A DNA stretch of 64,000 nucleotides from Codonopsis lanceolata (lineage: Eukaryota > Streptophyta > Magnoliopsida > Asterales > Campanulaceae), in NCBI GenBank assembly GCA_013146195.2, contig CM028379.1, positions 163,483,998 to 163,547,997 on the forward strand, written 5' to 3'. Under the pieces are notes generated by a model. That model searched no databases, had not been told where the DNA came from, and saw nothing but the letters and a program-made list of their open reading frames with translations. Positions 22,645 through 35,721 of this stretch are shown here, in pieces. The stretch's first letter is position 1. Every line of letters begins with the position of its first letter. The translations under genes were made by a program, and so were the position numbers.

Positions 22645-24060
22645 TATATATACATTTTATGTCATTCCTGGAATTCTCAAGTATCAGTATATGTATCTAC
22701 ATAAATACATAACAAGTCTCTCATTAATTCACAATCAATACAAATATGGTCATTTATATTTCATGTCTCAGGTAACACTTTGTTATTACATAAGTGCTCA
22801 TAGTAAGCCACATAAAGGTTTAAGAGAGAATACCGAATCAATGTCGCTGTATTGCTCCTGCAATCACAAATATTAATCATATCGTGCCAGTGATACTCGT
22901 GATTGGGTATCAAAGTACCGAGCTCTCTTCTCGGGTCCGAGCTCTCTACTCGGGAAAATAGCACTAACCAATGCGCTCTTTTGGTTACGACAAAGGGGGC
23001 TACTTCCCCACTGTAGCTAGCAGTGGAGGGGTGTGTGAACCGAATCCGGTACGGCGATACATTGCAACCACGAATCCCATAATTCGTGAAGACAATGCAT
23101 CGTCCCACCATCAACATAAAAACTCAAGTAATGCCAGCTGGACTTATATGCAATGCACAAGTAGATGTTTACTTGTAAATTCTCAAGTAGATATAAAGAT
23201 CTACTAAACTCGTACGATTATGCACATTGTTATAATAATCACAAGACCACAATAGGAGCTCATTGAGTCTCTAAAATCCCAAGTGTCAAGTTGTCCACTC
23301 TATTCAAGTCAAGGTCCAAAAGCTAGTAATCTAGTCCATGGATTCTAGGAGTTGTAGGGTCTCGTTCTATGTTTTCATTTTAAGGCATTTCTAGGTTCTC
23401 ATTCCATTTAGGAACCCTAGTTCACAAGTCACTAACTCAAGTACGAGTTGGTAGCCTAAATTGATTTCAAGTTCGCAGTTCCACTTGTTAATGGAATACA
23501 ATTTAAATACAAGTTAGGAAATCAACACCAATAAAACCATCAAGTAATCAAAGGAAATATATGCTTCATGAGTCATATTCTCAAATGCATACAAGATACA
23601 AATCTCAACAAATGTAGGAATTATGCATTTTGTCATAATCTAAATCAATCATAGAATTTCATATTCTAGTATACAACCAAGCTAAGTTATTTACTTAACC
23701 ATTAACCCATCATATATTCACCAAGACTACTTTGTTAGTCTAGGGTACTTAATCAACAATGGTATACGCCTTACAATATTTCTAGAATGATAAATCATTT
23801 TATAGTCTCAACTCATTAAAGTTCATGTTAGTTCATAAATTCATCCCATCATATTCACGTGAATAGAATCGTTTATTAGATACAAATTCACTATGCTCTA
23901 AGAGCATCTAAAGGGTCTCTACGCCGAAATTGAGGATACACTCTAGAATATCCCTAAATGGTAATACATTCTTCAAACCAAATCAATCCTTCTCTACTCG
24001 ATGTTCATGCACCGAAAGATACCCATTCTAACAGTTGGAATTCCAACTTAGTAATAACTC

Positions 24061-24440
24061 ATTCTGCGCAGCCATTTTGTAAAATTGACCAATAACTCAT
24101 CATAACTCTAAATTTCCTGAATCTTACATATTCTGAAACTAGGCTCTTCAAACTATAACTTAGCCTTTTAAATCACTTCATTCGGATTTATATTCATCCA
24201 AATATAGTCGCTTCAATTTCATGATAATAATCAGATTTGCTGTTATTACACATTCTGCCCAGTCAACTTGTAAATTCAACCATTAATTCCTCACAACTCC
24301 AAATTTCATGAATTTTATATATTCAGAAACTAGACTCTTGAAACTATAATTTGGAACTTTAAAATACTCCATTTGGACTTGTATTCTTTAGAATACAGTC
24401 ACCCCAATCCCATAGAAAAATCTGTTTTCACTGTGACAGT
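24061..24440 (-). repeat. 191-bp tandem duplication inside LTR-D
   Basis: Two consecutive copies start at ATTCTGCGCAGCC (24061) and ATTCTGCCCAGTC (24252), a 191-bp period. Shared phrases such as CAAATTTC.TGAAT and TCTTCAAACTATAA fall at the same offsets. The copies have diverged noticeably. Confidence 0.75.
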
Positions 24441-25507
24441 CCCACTGTCGCAGCCATGTTTCGTGACTCATGAAAAATACTTCCTTAGCTCTAAAATTAA
24501 TGAAACTTTACAGGGAGTTACCTAACATGTATAGGTATAACATATCCAAGAATCAGAAAATTATCACGGACGGAATTGCTACAGTATTTTTCGGAAAAAT
24601 GCCCAAAACAGGGACTGTACCCATTTCAAAATATGTTTCCTTTTTCTTTGTATCCTAAATTCTCAAACAACTTAATTTTGTTAACTAACAATATTCTCAA
24701 GCTAGTATCACCCAAGGATTTCAATTTGAGTCCTAAACCCAATCAATACACAAATTCACCAATTCCGGTCTCACCCGACCAATTCTCGAAATCTCTCAAT
24801 TGAGACCCGACGAACCCAAAAAGTCGTAGGAATTTATCCTAGGGCTCAAAACAACACTTTAAAATTTTAATTAACTCAATTGAGTCAAATTGGCAATTAC
24901 CAAATTCTAGGGCAAAGTATAATTTCGAGATTATATTCATTTGGGTTCCTAAACCCATTTAACAAGTAATTTTTATTACTAATTACTTCAATAATCACCA
25001 CAAACCCAACAAATCCAACCTCATGTTCAATAGCCCCAAACCCCATATTTTTACAAATCAAAACCCCTCATCAAGACATGTAATAGCTCAACAATTCATG
25101 GAGAACAAGCCTCTAACACCCTAGCCTCAATTTGAGCTAGAAAGAGAAAGTAGAGGGTTTAGTCACGTACCTATTTCGGCCAATAAACTCGAGATTCAAC
25201 GGGGACAAACCGAGGGGAAACGTTCTCCTCGTCGAGAGCTTCGCGATGGCGGTCTCGGTTCGACGATCGGATGTCCGTAGCTCCGGGAATCGCCATAGTT
25301 CCTCCATGGGAGCTCTCTCGTTCTCTCTCTATCTCTCTCTCTGTATCTCACGTAGCAGCCCCAAATAATGAAGGGAAGGAAGAGTTTTTGGCCTTAAAGA
25401 AAGGCTAAGGGACCATGTTACCCCCCAAGGGAGTGCACAAGAGGAAGGGAGGGGGTTTAATTGGGGGATAGGATGGAGTTTTCACTCCAAAAATCAGAAA
25501 AACAATG

Positions 25508-25556
25508 GCTGCCCGGTTGCTACAGTAACCCGGCTGCTACAGTAACCACGAGTGTT
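25508..25556 (-). repeat. reiterated GCTACAGTAAC motif in LTR-D
   Basis: Two near-identical copies of CCGG(T/C)TGCTACAGTAACC, 19 bp apart. The core GTT.CT..AG.AAC is an imperfect palindrome. It may play the same role as the GC palindromes of the Tekay LTRs. No clear TATA box was located next to it. Confidence 0.45.
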
Positions 25557-26141
25557 ACATTGATTTTCAAACGGCTCCAGTTTGAACACCGTTCGACGAA
25601 ACGACGTGATTTCTTCTCCTAACACTCTGTAAATGTCTAAAGTAAAAGTCTTAAAAATCTCAAACCGAACAAAAATATTTCGAGGGTTCCTCGATCAAAA
25701 CAACTCAGCTGCGTACCAAAATCAGTCTGTACTACCCAGTTGACTTAATTTTAAATCAACTCAAATTTGACTCCGTAAAGTGAAATACAATACCACATAA
25801 ATATTTCTAACACGTAGGGACTAATATATTATTCCCTCAATTAATATTTTTAATTGTCATACGAATTAACCATGTAAGGTCAATTAAAATACTAAAACAC
25901 TTTTTGATCACAACCGCTAAATATTTATTTGCCCATAAATGTCAAATAATAATTTCTTATTATTATATCTAAATTTAAATAAGGGTATAATCATCCCCTA
26001 AATAAATTACCAACCTCATAGGAGTTAGTTAAACTAATCCATATAATTTATTTCACTAAATCTGACTCCGTAGAGTCAATTACAAAACAATTAGATCTCA
26101 GAAATATAATAATAAAATTACATAATTTTTGGGGTCTTACA

Positions 26142-26616
26142 TTAGGCATATTAGATTAATTTAATTAGTGTTGTATTTCTTGCCTTTCGGCCACAGTTAA
26201 TCTGATTGCACGCCGCTCCAAGCCATTTAAATCTATCTCTACTTAGGCTTGGTGTCATCATATATTAATCAAAAGATTTCTATAGCTTTTTTCTCTGACT
26301 TTTTCCTTATGGAGATTTGATTGATTGATAATTTGGCATGACAACTTTGGTTATTCTAATGATTTTGCCATGTAATTCTGGAACTTCCTAAATTCTTTCT
26401 CTTCAATTCACTCACCTATATGGTTATCAACGTATCAGGTTATACTAATTTTTTTTAATTTGCTACCTCTAATAGCGATTTTATCGATTATTGAACATGT
26501 GAATTCGCTGCTTGCAGTAGCGAAATTCGAATTCATTGCATTTTAATAGATATGTTGTTGGTACTTACACTTGAGTTAGCTACTAGCATTAGTAAATTTA
26601 TATTTGCAACTATAGC
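26142..26616. other. unassigned sequence between LTR-D and LTR-A
   Basis: About 475 bp of AT-rich sequence between the right end of LTR-D and the left end of LTR-A. No ORF or repeat was recognised. No primer-binding-like sequence lies next to LTR-A, so LTR-A is not the 5' LTR of an element here. Confidence 0.5.
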
Positions 26617-29380
26617 TGTGACGACCCGACCCGGATCCCAATGCGAGATCCCGAGTCGTGCTGTCCAAATAATCAATAACACAAGCATGCGCAAGTAGAA
26701 TTATAAAATTCATGTGGCGCAACATCGCATACGAACAACAACTCGGCTACACTTGGCCGGAAAAACAACTTAAAATAAACAAGTCATCGGCGACGTTACA
26801 GTCGGAACCCAACAACTACTCCTACAATTTTAACACATGCTTATAATAACCTCAACGACCACAACATGCCGGAGACAACAACAACAACAATAATTAAAAG
26901 AGCTTTAGCGGAAGAAACTGTAGAGAACCATTAACATATGAGCAGGCTCGACATGTAAGTCGGCATACAAAAGATTACAAGTGTTAACCATTAAGTTACT
27001 ACAACAACAAAAAAACCCCAAGTCAAGTCTATTTGACTTGCTTCCCAACGTCCTTTCCAAAATAAAAGACTAATTATCAAAAGTCCAAAAGAGCAACCTT
27101 GAGCTCACAAACGACCAAGCGTGAAATAGCGAGTCTAATGTGGACCGTCTCCTCGGCTCGGATCTAAGGAAACAAAACAAACAAATAGGGTAAGTCGAAA
27201 GACTTAGTAAGTTACTAAAATGCATGTTCATGTTATAGCATGACATTTAACTCAATTATGGTACATGATCATCATATAGCACTTAGCACATTATTCACGT
27301 AAGTGCGGGAAAATAAATCATACAAGTAGGATATGATATAGTCACGGCCGTTTCGTAGCTCCTGCAATACACTCATTCTTGGTTCGTGCCATCGATGTTT
27401 TGTGAATTCATCGACTCATACAGAGAACCTACTCGATTTCATTAGCAAGCCAATGCGGCACATATTGTTACTGACAAAGGGCTACTTCCCCACTGCGGCC
27501 CACGGTGGAGGTGTGTGTGAAGTCAGTGCGGCGATCCATAGCGACACGAATCCCATAATTCGTGAAGGCGTGCATCGTCCCCCACGACCTAATAAACAAA
27601 CCAAATAATGCCAGCTGGACTCAATGTGATGCACAAGTAGATATTTACTTGACTTAAACCAATTAAGGACCGAATTCGACAAGAGCGAACTCGACCAACC
27701 AAGTAGGGTATTAATCTCTACCATAAAAACATGTCAAGGCAATAAATTGCTCAAAACCAATCTTTCATAACAACTTGTTGTAAACAACTAAACCAAGCTC
27801 ATATTTGAGTAAGCCAAATCAAACGGTGTCCAAACTTCGTAGGGATTGAAATTAGAGTTCAACATGTTCAAATCTTCCCTAGAGTCGACTCCGTTGAGTC
27901 TTTTCTCTAAATTCCCAATTTTGGAGAAATTGAAGCTATGTGCTTCATAACCCAACCTAGGTCATTTCTAGGTTCAACAAGGTTGTAAATTCACCAAGGC
28001 ATTGCAATGTGATTCATATACATCATAGAGTTCAACTTTGAGGATAGAACCCATAACAACTTAACAACATACAATGTAGGCTCAAATTAGGGCATTCACA
28101 TATTGCACTTATTCAAGCAACATATATAATACATGTTTCTAACATGTTCAAAACCTTAAATAGACAAGATGAAAGAGTTTTATGAACTTCCATAGGCAAG
28201 AAATCATCCTATACATGCTCCTAGCAAGTTCATGCTTTCAAAATACAAGTAGAAGGCATAGGAAGCAATTATGTGTCCTCATTGACCTCATACATCAAAA
28301 GCTTTGTTTCCTTAGGGTCAATGAGAACTAAAGAGAAGAAGAAGAAGAGTAACTTACTTGAATACTACCCCAAAGAAAGCAAATGAGAAGATTGTTCGGT
28401 TGGAAATGTTCTACTCTTCGAGCTCTACACTTTTGATGAAGGTGGCTTGAGCAAATGGAGAATGGATGAGGGACGACCAAGAGCAAAACTTCAAGAAGCC
28501 ATGGGAGAAGCTTGAGAGAAAGGAAATTCGTTTTTAGAGAGTGAAGGTGAGAATGAAGGTCAAAATCTGAAGACATGGCTTATATTGGTCTAGAATTTGA
28601 GTGGGACAAGTGTCAAGCTAATGTGGTTAGCAAATATCTGATTTTGGTGGCTTAATTGGACACTAATGCACTCTTAATCCACTCTAAAAACATGTTAGAT
28701 ATGTTAGGACATAATCAAGGAGGGTTAGGGAGGTTTAGGTAAGGTTTAGATAGGGGGTTTAGGTGTATAAGTCGTTCATCATCAAAACAGGGGAAAAAAA
28801 TCCCGTAAGTGAAACTGATGTTGAGGCGGGCGCCTCAACATCCTCAGCGAGGCGCCTCAGCTGCGAGTCAATCTCGATTTTGTTCATTTTGTAATTGCTC
28901 CCGGAACTTGGGCGGGCGCCTCACAAGGTGCCAGGCGGGCTCCTGGGCTTCTGGACCTTCAAAACTTGGTCTAAACATGCCCTAAATGGTCCCAAACTTA
29001 TGGGCAACCATTCTAAGGTCTAACCCAACTCAAAACAAGTCGGAAACACACCCGAACAACATCCGGAACAAGGTAGAACAAGGCTCGAATCAAGCGACGA
29101 ATGATTAACGAATCAAACTCCAATCAAACACCAATCAAACTAGGATAACTTGGACATGAAAAAGGCTTGTTTCAACATGGTTATGACCTGAATACAAAGC
29201 CAAGAACTCAACGAACACTTCGCCTGACGAAATAGAAGCAATTCGAGCAACGAGGGGGAATCGCTAAGGTCAAAATCAAAGCAATCGAACCGGCGATTCA
29301 ACAAGCAAGCATACATGATTCTAAACATGTTAAGAGCTTCATGAATGACTTATGAATGTTTCTAAATCATTTATAAACTA
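26617..29380 (-). repeat. LTR-A, Tekay-like, truncated by element B
   Basis: Starts TGTGACGACCCGACCCGG and aligns along its length with LTR-B (29381-32221). It stops at AATCATTTATAAACTA, a point that corresponds to about 100 bp before the end of LTR-B. There, element B begins. LTR-A is a 3' or solo LTR into which element B inserted; the missing end should lie beyond the assembly gap. TATA-like GCTTATATTGG (28578-28588) is its promoter candidate. Confidence 0.8.
28578..28836 (-). promoter_or_regulatory. LTR-A promoter: TATA box plus GC palindrome
   Basis: Minus-strand CCAATATAAGC (28578-28588) with the palindrome GAGGCGGGCGCCTC upstream at 28823-28836. Further GGCGCCTC and GGGCGCCTC copies continue to about 28930. 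Confidence 0.5.
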
Positions 29381-32221
29381 TGTGACGACCCGACCCGGAC
29401 CCCAATGCGAGATCCCGAGTCGCGCCGTCCAAATAGATAATAACACAAGCATGCATAGGAGGATCACAAAAATCATGTGGCGCAACATCGCATACATACA
29501 ACAACTCGGCTACACTTGGCCGGAAAAGCAACCTAATTTAAACAAGTCATCGGCGTTACAGGAACCAACAACAACTACTCCTACAATTATTAACACATGC
29601 TTAGAATAACCTCAACGGCCACAACATGCCGGAGACAATAACAACAACAATAAATAACGAGCTTTAGCGGAAGAAAACTATAGTGAACCACACATATAAA
29701 CAGGCTCGACATGAAGGTCGGCTTACCAAAAGATTACAAGTTTTGAGTAGTTAAGTTACAACATCATTAAGAACAACATAAACCCAAGCTAAGTCTACAT
29801 GACTTGCTTCCCATCGTCCTTACCAAAATAAAAGGTTAACTAGTAGATGTCCAAAAGATCAACCTTTATATTACAAACAACCAAACGTGGATCAAGCGAA
29901 TCTATCCCGGACCGGCTCCTCGACTCGGATCTAAGGAAACAAAACAAACAAATAGGGTAAGTCGAAAGACTTAGTAAGTTACTACAATGCATGATCATGT
30001 TATAACATGGCATTTATCACAATTAGGGTTCACGTTCATCATATAGCACTTAGCACATTATTCACGTAAGTGCAAGGAAATAAATCATACAAGTAGGATA
30101 TGATATAGGCACGGCAGCTTCAGTAGCTCTGCCAAAATAGTTTGTTAACCCAATATCGTGACTACGATGCTCGTGACGTTGCATCGATATACCGAACTCC
30201 GCCTAATAGCAGCCGTGGCGCACTTATTGATACGGCAAAGGGGCTACTTCCCCATTGCGGCCTACAATGGAGGGGTGTGTGAGGTCCCAGGTACGGCGAT
30301 CCATAGCGAGCACGAATCTCTCAATTCGTGAAGGCTATACATCGTCCTACCCTGACATAAAAATCAAACCAAATTGTGCCAGCTGGACTTAATGCAATGC
30401 TCAAGTAGATGTTTACTCGTAAAGACCAAATAATGATCGAATTCGACAAGAGCGAACTCGACCGACCAAGTAGGGTATAATTCTCTACAATAAACCAAGT
30501 CAAGGCAATCAATTGCTCATAACCAAATAATCATAACGGGTTCAAATGCACATAAATAATCTCAACTAAACATTGAGTAAACTTGACCAAACGTTGTCCA
30601 AACTTCGTAGGGATTGAAATTAGGGTTTATCAAGTTCAAATCTTCCTAGAATCGACTCAGTTGAGTCTTTGCTCTAAATTCCCAAATTTAGGGTAATTGA
30701 AGCTATGTGCTTCATATCTCAACCTAGTTCATTACTAAGTTCTTCAAGGTCATAAATTTACCAAGGCATAAGAATATGATACATGTTCATCATAGAGTCC
30801 AAAATTGAAGATATAACACATTCAACATACCACATCTCATGTAAGCTCAATTTAGGCCATTATCACTTAACAACATTTTCATCAACAATTACCATACATG
30901 TTTCTAACATGTTCAAAGTCCTACATAATCAAGATACAAGAGTTTTATATACTTTCATAGGCAAGAAATCTTCCTATACATGCTCCTAACAAGCTCAAAA
31001 TCCCAACATACATGAAGATAGCATAGGAAGCATAACATGTGTCCTCATTGACCTCAACCACCATAGGCTTTGTTTCCTTAGGGTCAATGAGAACTAAAGA
31101 AGAAGATGAAGAAGAGAGTAACTTACTTGTTACACACCAAAGAAAGAAGTAGAAGAATCTATTCGGATGGAAATGCTCCCCTTGATGAGCTCTTCAACTT
31201 TAATGAATGGCTCTTGGGCAAATGATGAATGGTTGAAGGTAGATGATGATGAGACCTTAGGAACCATGGAAGACTAGAGAGAAGATGAAAATTCGTTCTT
31301 GCAGAGGCTCGACAAATGAGGAAGAGAATGGCTGATTTGTGGCTTTAAATTGGTCAAAATGGTGAGTGGGACAAGTGTCAAACACTTGTGGTCCCTTTTC
31401 AAATCTGATTTGGGGGTTAATGATCAACTAATGAGCTCTTAATCTAACTTAGAAATCTAGTTAGGGATGTTAGGACTTAAGTAGGAAGGGTTAGGGAGGT
31501 TTAGGATAGGTTTAAGTAGGGGTTTGAAGTGTCAATTCGTCAAATTCGAAGCAGGGAAGAAATCGCCCGTAGCGAGAGAAACAAGTGAGGCGGGCGCCTC
31601 ACTAGGCCCATGCGGCCGCCTCATGTCTTGAGCCTTCCCCAAGTTCGAGACCATTCGGCAAATACTCTCGGCATTTGAGGCGGGCGCCTCGGCTCCATGC
31701 GGCCGCCTCGGCTCCAGAACCTCTAAAACATGATCTAAACTTGGTCTAAATGGTCCCAAACTTTTGGGCAACCATTCTAAGGTCTAACCCTACTCAAAAC
31801 ACATCGGAAACGCACCCGAACAACCCCGGAACAAGCTAGGACAAGGCGCGAACCACGCGACGAATGAACAACGGATCAAACTCAAATCAAACGCTCAACC
31901 AAACTAGGATGTCTTGGGCATGAAATAGGTTTGTTTCAACATGAATAAGACTTGAATATAAAGCTAAGAACTCAACGAACACTTCGTACGTCGAAATAGA
32001 AGCAAATACGAGCAACGAGAGGAATCGCTAAGACCAATTTCAAGCGATTAAACCGGCGATTCTACAAACAAGTTTATATGATTCTAAACATGTTATGAAC
32101 TTCTAAAATGATCTATGAATGATTCTAAAACATTTATATAACAAGTAAACATGCTCAACAATCAACCAAGAAAGTAAGAAGACAAGCATACAATGCACAT
32201 GCAAGAATACGGGGCGTTACA
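29381..32221 (-). repeat. 3' LTR of element B (LTR-B, 2.84 kb)
   Basis: Plus-strand TGTGACGACCCGACCCGG to CGGGGCGTTACA; the left edge may be two bases further right (TGACGACC), judging from the 5' LTR. The polypurine tract adjoins its right end. A minus-strand TTTAAAG near 31342-31350 is the promoter candidate. GAGGCGGGCGCCTC occurs upstream of it at 31587-31600 and 31677-31690, each followed by a GCGGCCGCCTC variant. Confidence 0.88.
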
Positions 32222-32235
32222 CTCTCCCCACCTTT
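32222..32235 (-). promoter_or_regulatory. polypurine tract, element B
   Basis: On the minus strand AAAGGTGGGGAGAG lies directly before the LTR start TGTAACGCC. Such a tract resists RNase H and primes plus-strand DNA. It fixes the LTR boundary. Confidence 0.75.
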
Positions 32236-32239
32236 AGGA

Positions 32240-33440
32240 ATTTAGTCCCTAAATTCTTACCAAGTTAAATCGAATAAATGTGGATGCTTCTCGCGCATCT
32301 CGCTTCCGTCTCCCACGTCGCTTCTTCAATGTTGTGATTCCTCCAAAGAACTTTGACTAAGGAATTCTCTTGGTTCGTAGCACTTGTTCCTTGGTGTCCA
32401 ATATCTTCACGGGCTTTTCAACGTATGACATATCCGGCTCAAGCGTGATCTCCTCATACTCGAGTACATGAGACTCGTCCTTCAAATACTTTCGTAACAT
32501 GGAAACATGGAATACGTTATGAGTCTCGAAAGTGAAGGTGGCAATGCAATACGATCGCTAAGGTCCCAACTCTCTCAAGAACCTCAAATGGACCAATGTA
32601 TCTCGGTGTAAGCTTCCCTTTCTTGCCAAACCTCTTAGTACCTCTCCTCGGTGTTACCTTCAAGAACACGTAATCACCCACTTGGAACTCAAGATCCGTC
32701 TTCGATTGTCGCATAACTCTTTTGTCGACTTTGAGCGGTGCGCAAGCGATCTCTAATCAACTTCACGCTCTCAACCGTTGCACTAACTTCGGAACCCCAA
32801 AGTTTCGCCTCTCCAACTTCATCCCAACAAATTGGCGATCTACACTTACGCCCATACAAAGCTTCATACGGCGCCATCTTGATACTCGGTGATAAGCTGT
32901 TATTATCATAAACTTCGGCCAAAGGTAAATGAGAATCGGCTTCCCTTGAAATCCACGGCACAAGCTTCGCATGACATATCCTCCAAAATCTGAATCAATC
33001 GCTCGGATGACCATCCGTTTGCGGATGAAAAACTATCTTGAAGTCAATCTAGTCCCCAAGCTTCTGCAATGACTTCCAAAACCTAGATGTGAACCTCGGG
33101 TCTCTATCGGACACAATACTAACGAGTGCGCCATGAAGTCTCACGATCTCACGGATATACAAAGGCGCTAAGCGAGTCAATGAATGCGTGATAGCTATCG
33201 GAATGAAGTGTGCGGACTTAGTCAATCTGTCGACTATAACCCAAAGCGCATTAAACCCTCTCGCGTCTTGCGGTAACCACTGTCACAAAGTCCATGGTAA
33301 TGAACTCCCATTTCCACTCGAGGAATCTCCAATGGTTGTAGAAATCCCTTGGGTCTCGATGCTCGGCCTTAACCTGCGACAAGTCAAACACTTAGACACG
33401 TACTCGCAATTTCTCTCTTCATACCTTTCCACGAGGCTGT
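32240..33440 (-). pseudogene. element B integrase core and chromodomain
   Basis: Integrase inserts the cDNA; the C-terminal chromodomain steers chromoviruses to marked chromatin. Minus-strand frames show the DDE core in pieces: FITMDFV, VSIVSDRDPRFTSRFWKSL and a PSERLIQILEDM segment (32960-33340), then LPLAEVYDNNSLSPSIKMAP and ALYGRKCRSPICWDEVGEA (32830-32940). The C-terminal FGKKGKLTPRYIGPFEVLER (about 32590-32650) precedes a chromodomain with VEKPVKILDTKEQVL and VLWRNHNIEEATWE (32290-32440). A one-base loss splits that chromodomain after KRIP (about 32363). The chromodomain is what assigns the element to Tekay/Del-type chromoviruses. Confidence 0.85.
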
Positions 33441-34294
33441 CTTTTCAAATCCAAGTACATCTTCGTGCTCCCCGGGTGAATGGTATACTTCGTCTTATGA
33501 GCCTCATCAAGAACCAACCTCTTCAATTCCGCATTACAAGGAACACAAACTCTACCTCGAAAAGTCAAGGTACCCTCAGTATTAACCACAAAGTCAGGCG
33601 ATACATTCTCAGCCAACCCATCGATAATTTTCCTCAAACTCGGATCATTCCCTTGCGCTTCTCTAATTTTCCCAAATAAAAGCAGGTGTGCACGAATATT
33701 TGCAAAAATCACACCTCTATCAACAACACTAGGACTCCAATCCCTCAAATCCTCAACATTTTCCATTCCTTCACCATCATACGACATATGAACTTTTCTA
33801 CTCAAGGCATCCGCTACCACATTTGCCTTCCCCGGATGATACAAGATAGTACAATCATGGTCCTTTAACTTTTCCATCCATCTTCGTTGCCTCATATTCA
33901 ATTCCTTTTGAGAAAACAAGTATTTCAAGCTCTTATGGTCGGTGAAGATCTCAAACTTAGACCCATACAAGTAGTGTTTCCACTTATGCAATGCGAAAAT
34001 AATCGCAGCCAACTCCATATCGTGTGTCGGGTAATTCTGTTCATGAATAGATAGTTTCCTCGATGCATAGGCGATCACCCTCCCATTCTGCATCAAAACA
34101 CAACCCAAACCTTCCTTAGAAGCATCACTATAGATCACAAAATTTTCTCCTCCACTAGGCAAAGCCAAAATAGGTGCCGATGTCAACCGATTCTTAAGCT
34201 CTTGGAAACTAGACTCACATTTCTCGTTCCAAACAAACGGCACGTTCTTCTGTGTCAACCTCGTCATAGGCGTCACAATCCTAGAAACCCTCAA
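33419..34294 (-). pseudogene. element B RNase H and integrase zinc-binding region
   Basis: A 291-codon open stretch. RNase H comes first: APILALPSGGENFVIYSDAS supplies a catalytic Asp, HDMELAAIIFALHKW a catalytic Glu, and FEIFTDHKSLKYLFSQ another Asp. The linker ILYHPGKANVVADALSRK follows, then the integrase N-terminal region RVCVPCNAELKRLVLDEAH and HPGSTKMYLDLKR. It ends where a frameshift interrupts the zinc-binding segment. Upstream RT lies in another frame. Confidence 0.85.
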
Positions 34295-35100
34295 TAAACC
34301 TTCGGTAATAACCCGCTAACCCCAAGAAACTCGAACCTCGGTAGCGAACTAGGCCTCTTCCAATTCGTCACCGCTTCAATCTTAGACGGATCAACGGCTA
34401 TCCGGCGCTCGAAACTATGTGCCCCAAGAAAGATACTTCCTCAAGCCAAAAGGCACATTTGCTAAACTTGGCGTAAAGCTGCTTCTCTCGAAGAATAGAT
34501 AACACAACCCTCAAATGTTTCTCATGCTCCTCCCGAGATTTCGAATATACTAAAATATCATCAATAAAGACTACAACGAAGCAATCAAGATAAGCGTGAA
34601 AAACACGGTTCATCAAATCCATAAACACATGGCGCATTCGTCAACAAGCGGCATCACCACAAACTCAAAATGCCCATACCTAGTGCGGCCGTCTTGAATG
34701 TCTTCCTCTCTAACCTTCAACTGGTAGTAACCCCATCTCAAATCAAGCTTAGAGTAGACAATGGACCCTTGCAACTGGTCAAAAAGGTCATCGATGTGGG
34801 GTAGAGGATACTTATTCTTAATAGTAACCTTATTCAATTCTCGGTAGTCTATACACAACCGCAAACTCCCATCTTTCTTCCTCACAAACAAGACAGGTGC
34901 GCCCCAAGGCGACACACTTGGTTTAACAAAACCAATCTCTAGAAGTTCTTGCAACTGGGTTTTCAACTCCCTAAGCTCCGCGGGTGCCATTCTATATGGT
35001 GCCTTAGAAATCGGTGAAGTCCCCGGAATAAGTTCAATGCAAAACTCTAGTTCTCTATCGGGTGGCATAGCATGATCGGTAGAAAACACGTCGGGAAATT
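34295..35100 (-). pseudogene. element B reverse transcriptase
   Basis: Copies the retrotransposon RNA. Minus-strand pieces in order: WGAPVLFVRKKDGSLRLCID and YRELNKVTIKNKYPLPHIDD, then SIVYSKLDLRWGYYQLKV (34650-34930). After a frameshift comes FVVVFIDDILVYSKSREEHE (34530-34590), which holds the intact catalytic Asp pair, and SKCAFWLEEVSFLGHIVSS. At least two frameshifts break the domain. It joins the protease upstream in the same frame. Confidence 0.85.
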
Positions 35101-35721
35101 CACACACTACCGGGACCTCTTCTAAGTTAGGCGAAGACTTCCTCTTATCAACTACGCATGCAAGATAACCCGTACACCCTTGAGATAGTAATTTTCTAGC
35201 CCTCAATGCAGAAATAAAGTGCACGTCACTCGAAGCATGATCACCCACAAAAGTAAACTCAGGCACACCCGGCATATAAAAGGTAACTCTCTTTCTATGG
35301 CAGTCAACTATAGCATGATAAGCACATAACCAGTCCATGCCAAGAATAACATCAAAATCACGTATAGGAAGAACTACCAAATCCGCATGCAAAGTGTGGT
35401 CACCCACCAAAACATCACAAGACTTAAACACTTGAGGCGAGCATATATTCCCCGGCGGGGTAGACACTTCAAGCAAATATGGCAAGGTTGAGGCAAAACG
35501 CAAAGGTTCTCAATAAAGTGTGAAGCAACATATGAGTGTGAAGACCCTGGATCTATGAGAACTCGAGCCTTATGATCGAATATAGAAAGAGTACCTCCAA
35601 TCACGGCCGTAGACCCCTGAACCTCGCGCTGATCAAGCGCAAACACCCGGCCTTGAACCTTGGGTTTCCCATCTACACTTCTCTTGGCTCGGCTGAGCCA
35701 CATTCCGGTTGAGTTGCCCAC
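35101..35721 (-). pseudogene. element B aspartic protease
   Basis: Cleaves the polyprotein. Catalytic region ARVLIDPGSSHSYVASHFIE lies near 35530-35600; the later part ADLVVLPIRDFDVILGMDWL is at about 35330-35395. The two pieces are in different frames. The acidic, proline-rich stretch towards 35050 leads into RT. Confidence 0.8.

Larger units (their letters stand above)
22645..26141 (-). repeat. LTR-D, right part
   Basis: Continues the LTR broken at 9532. Its plus-strand right end is GGGGTCTTACA, so on its own strand the LTR starts TGTAAGACCCC. It shares the hairpin block GGGGCTACTTCCCC...TGGAGGGG with the Tekay LTRs but differs in most of its sequence. ORFs in it are short and unsupported. 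Confidence 0.7.

Noticed and set aside
24470..24803. Short ORFs in LTR-D
   Set aside because: They lie within LTR sequence, overlap each other, and have no domain or codon pattern.
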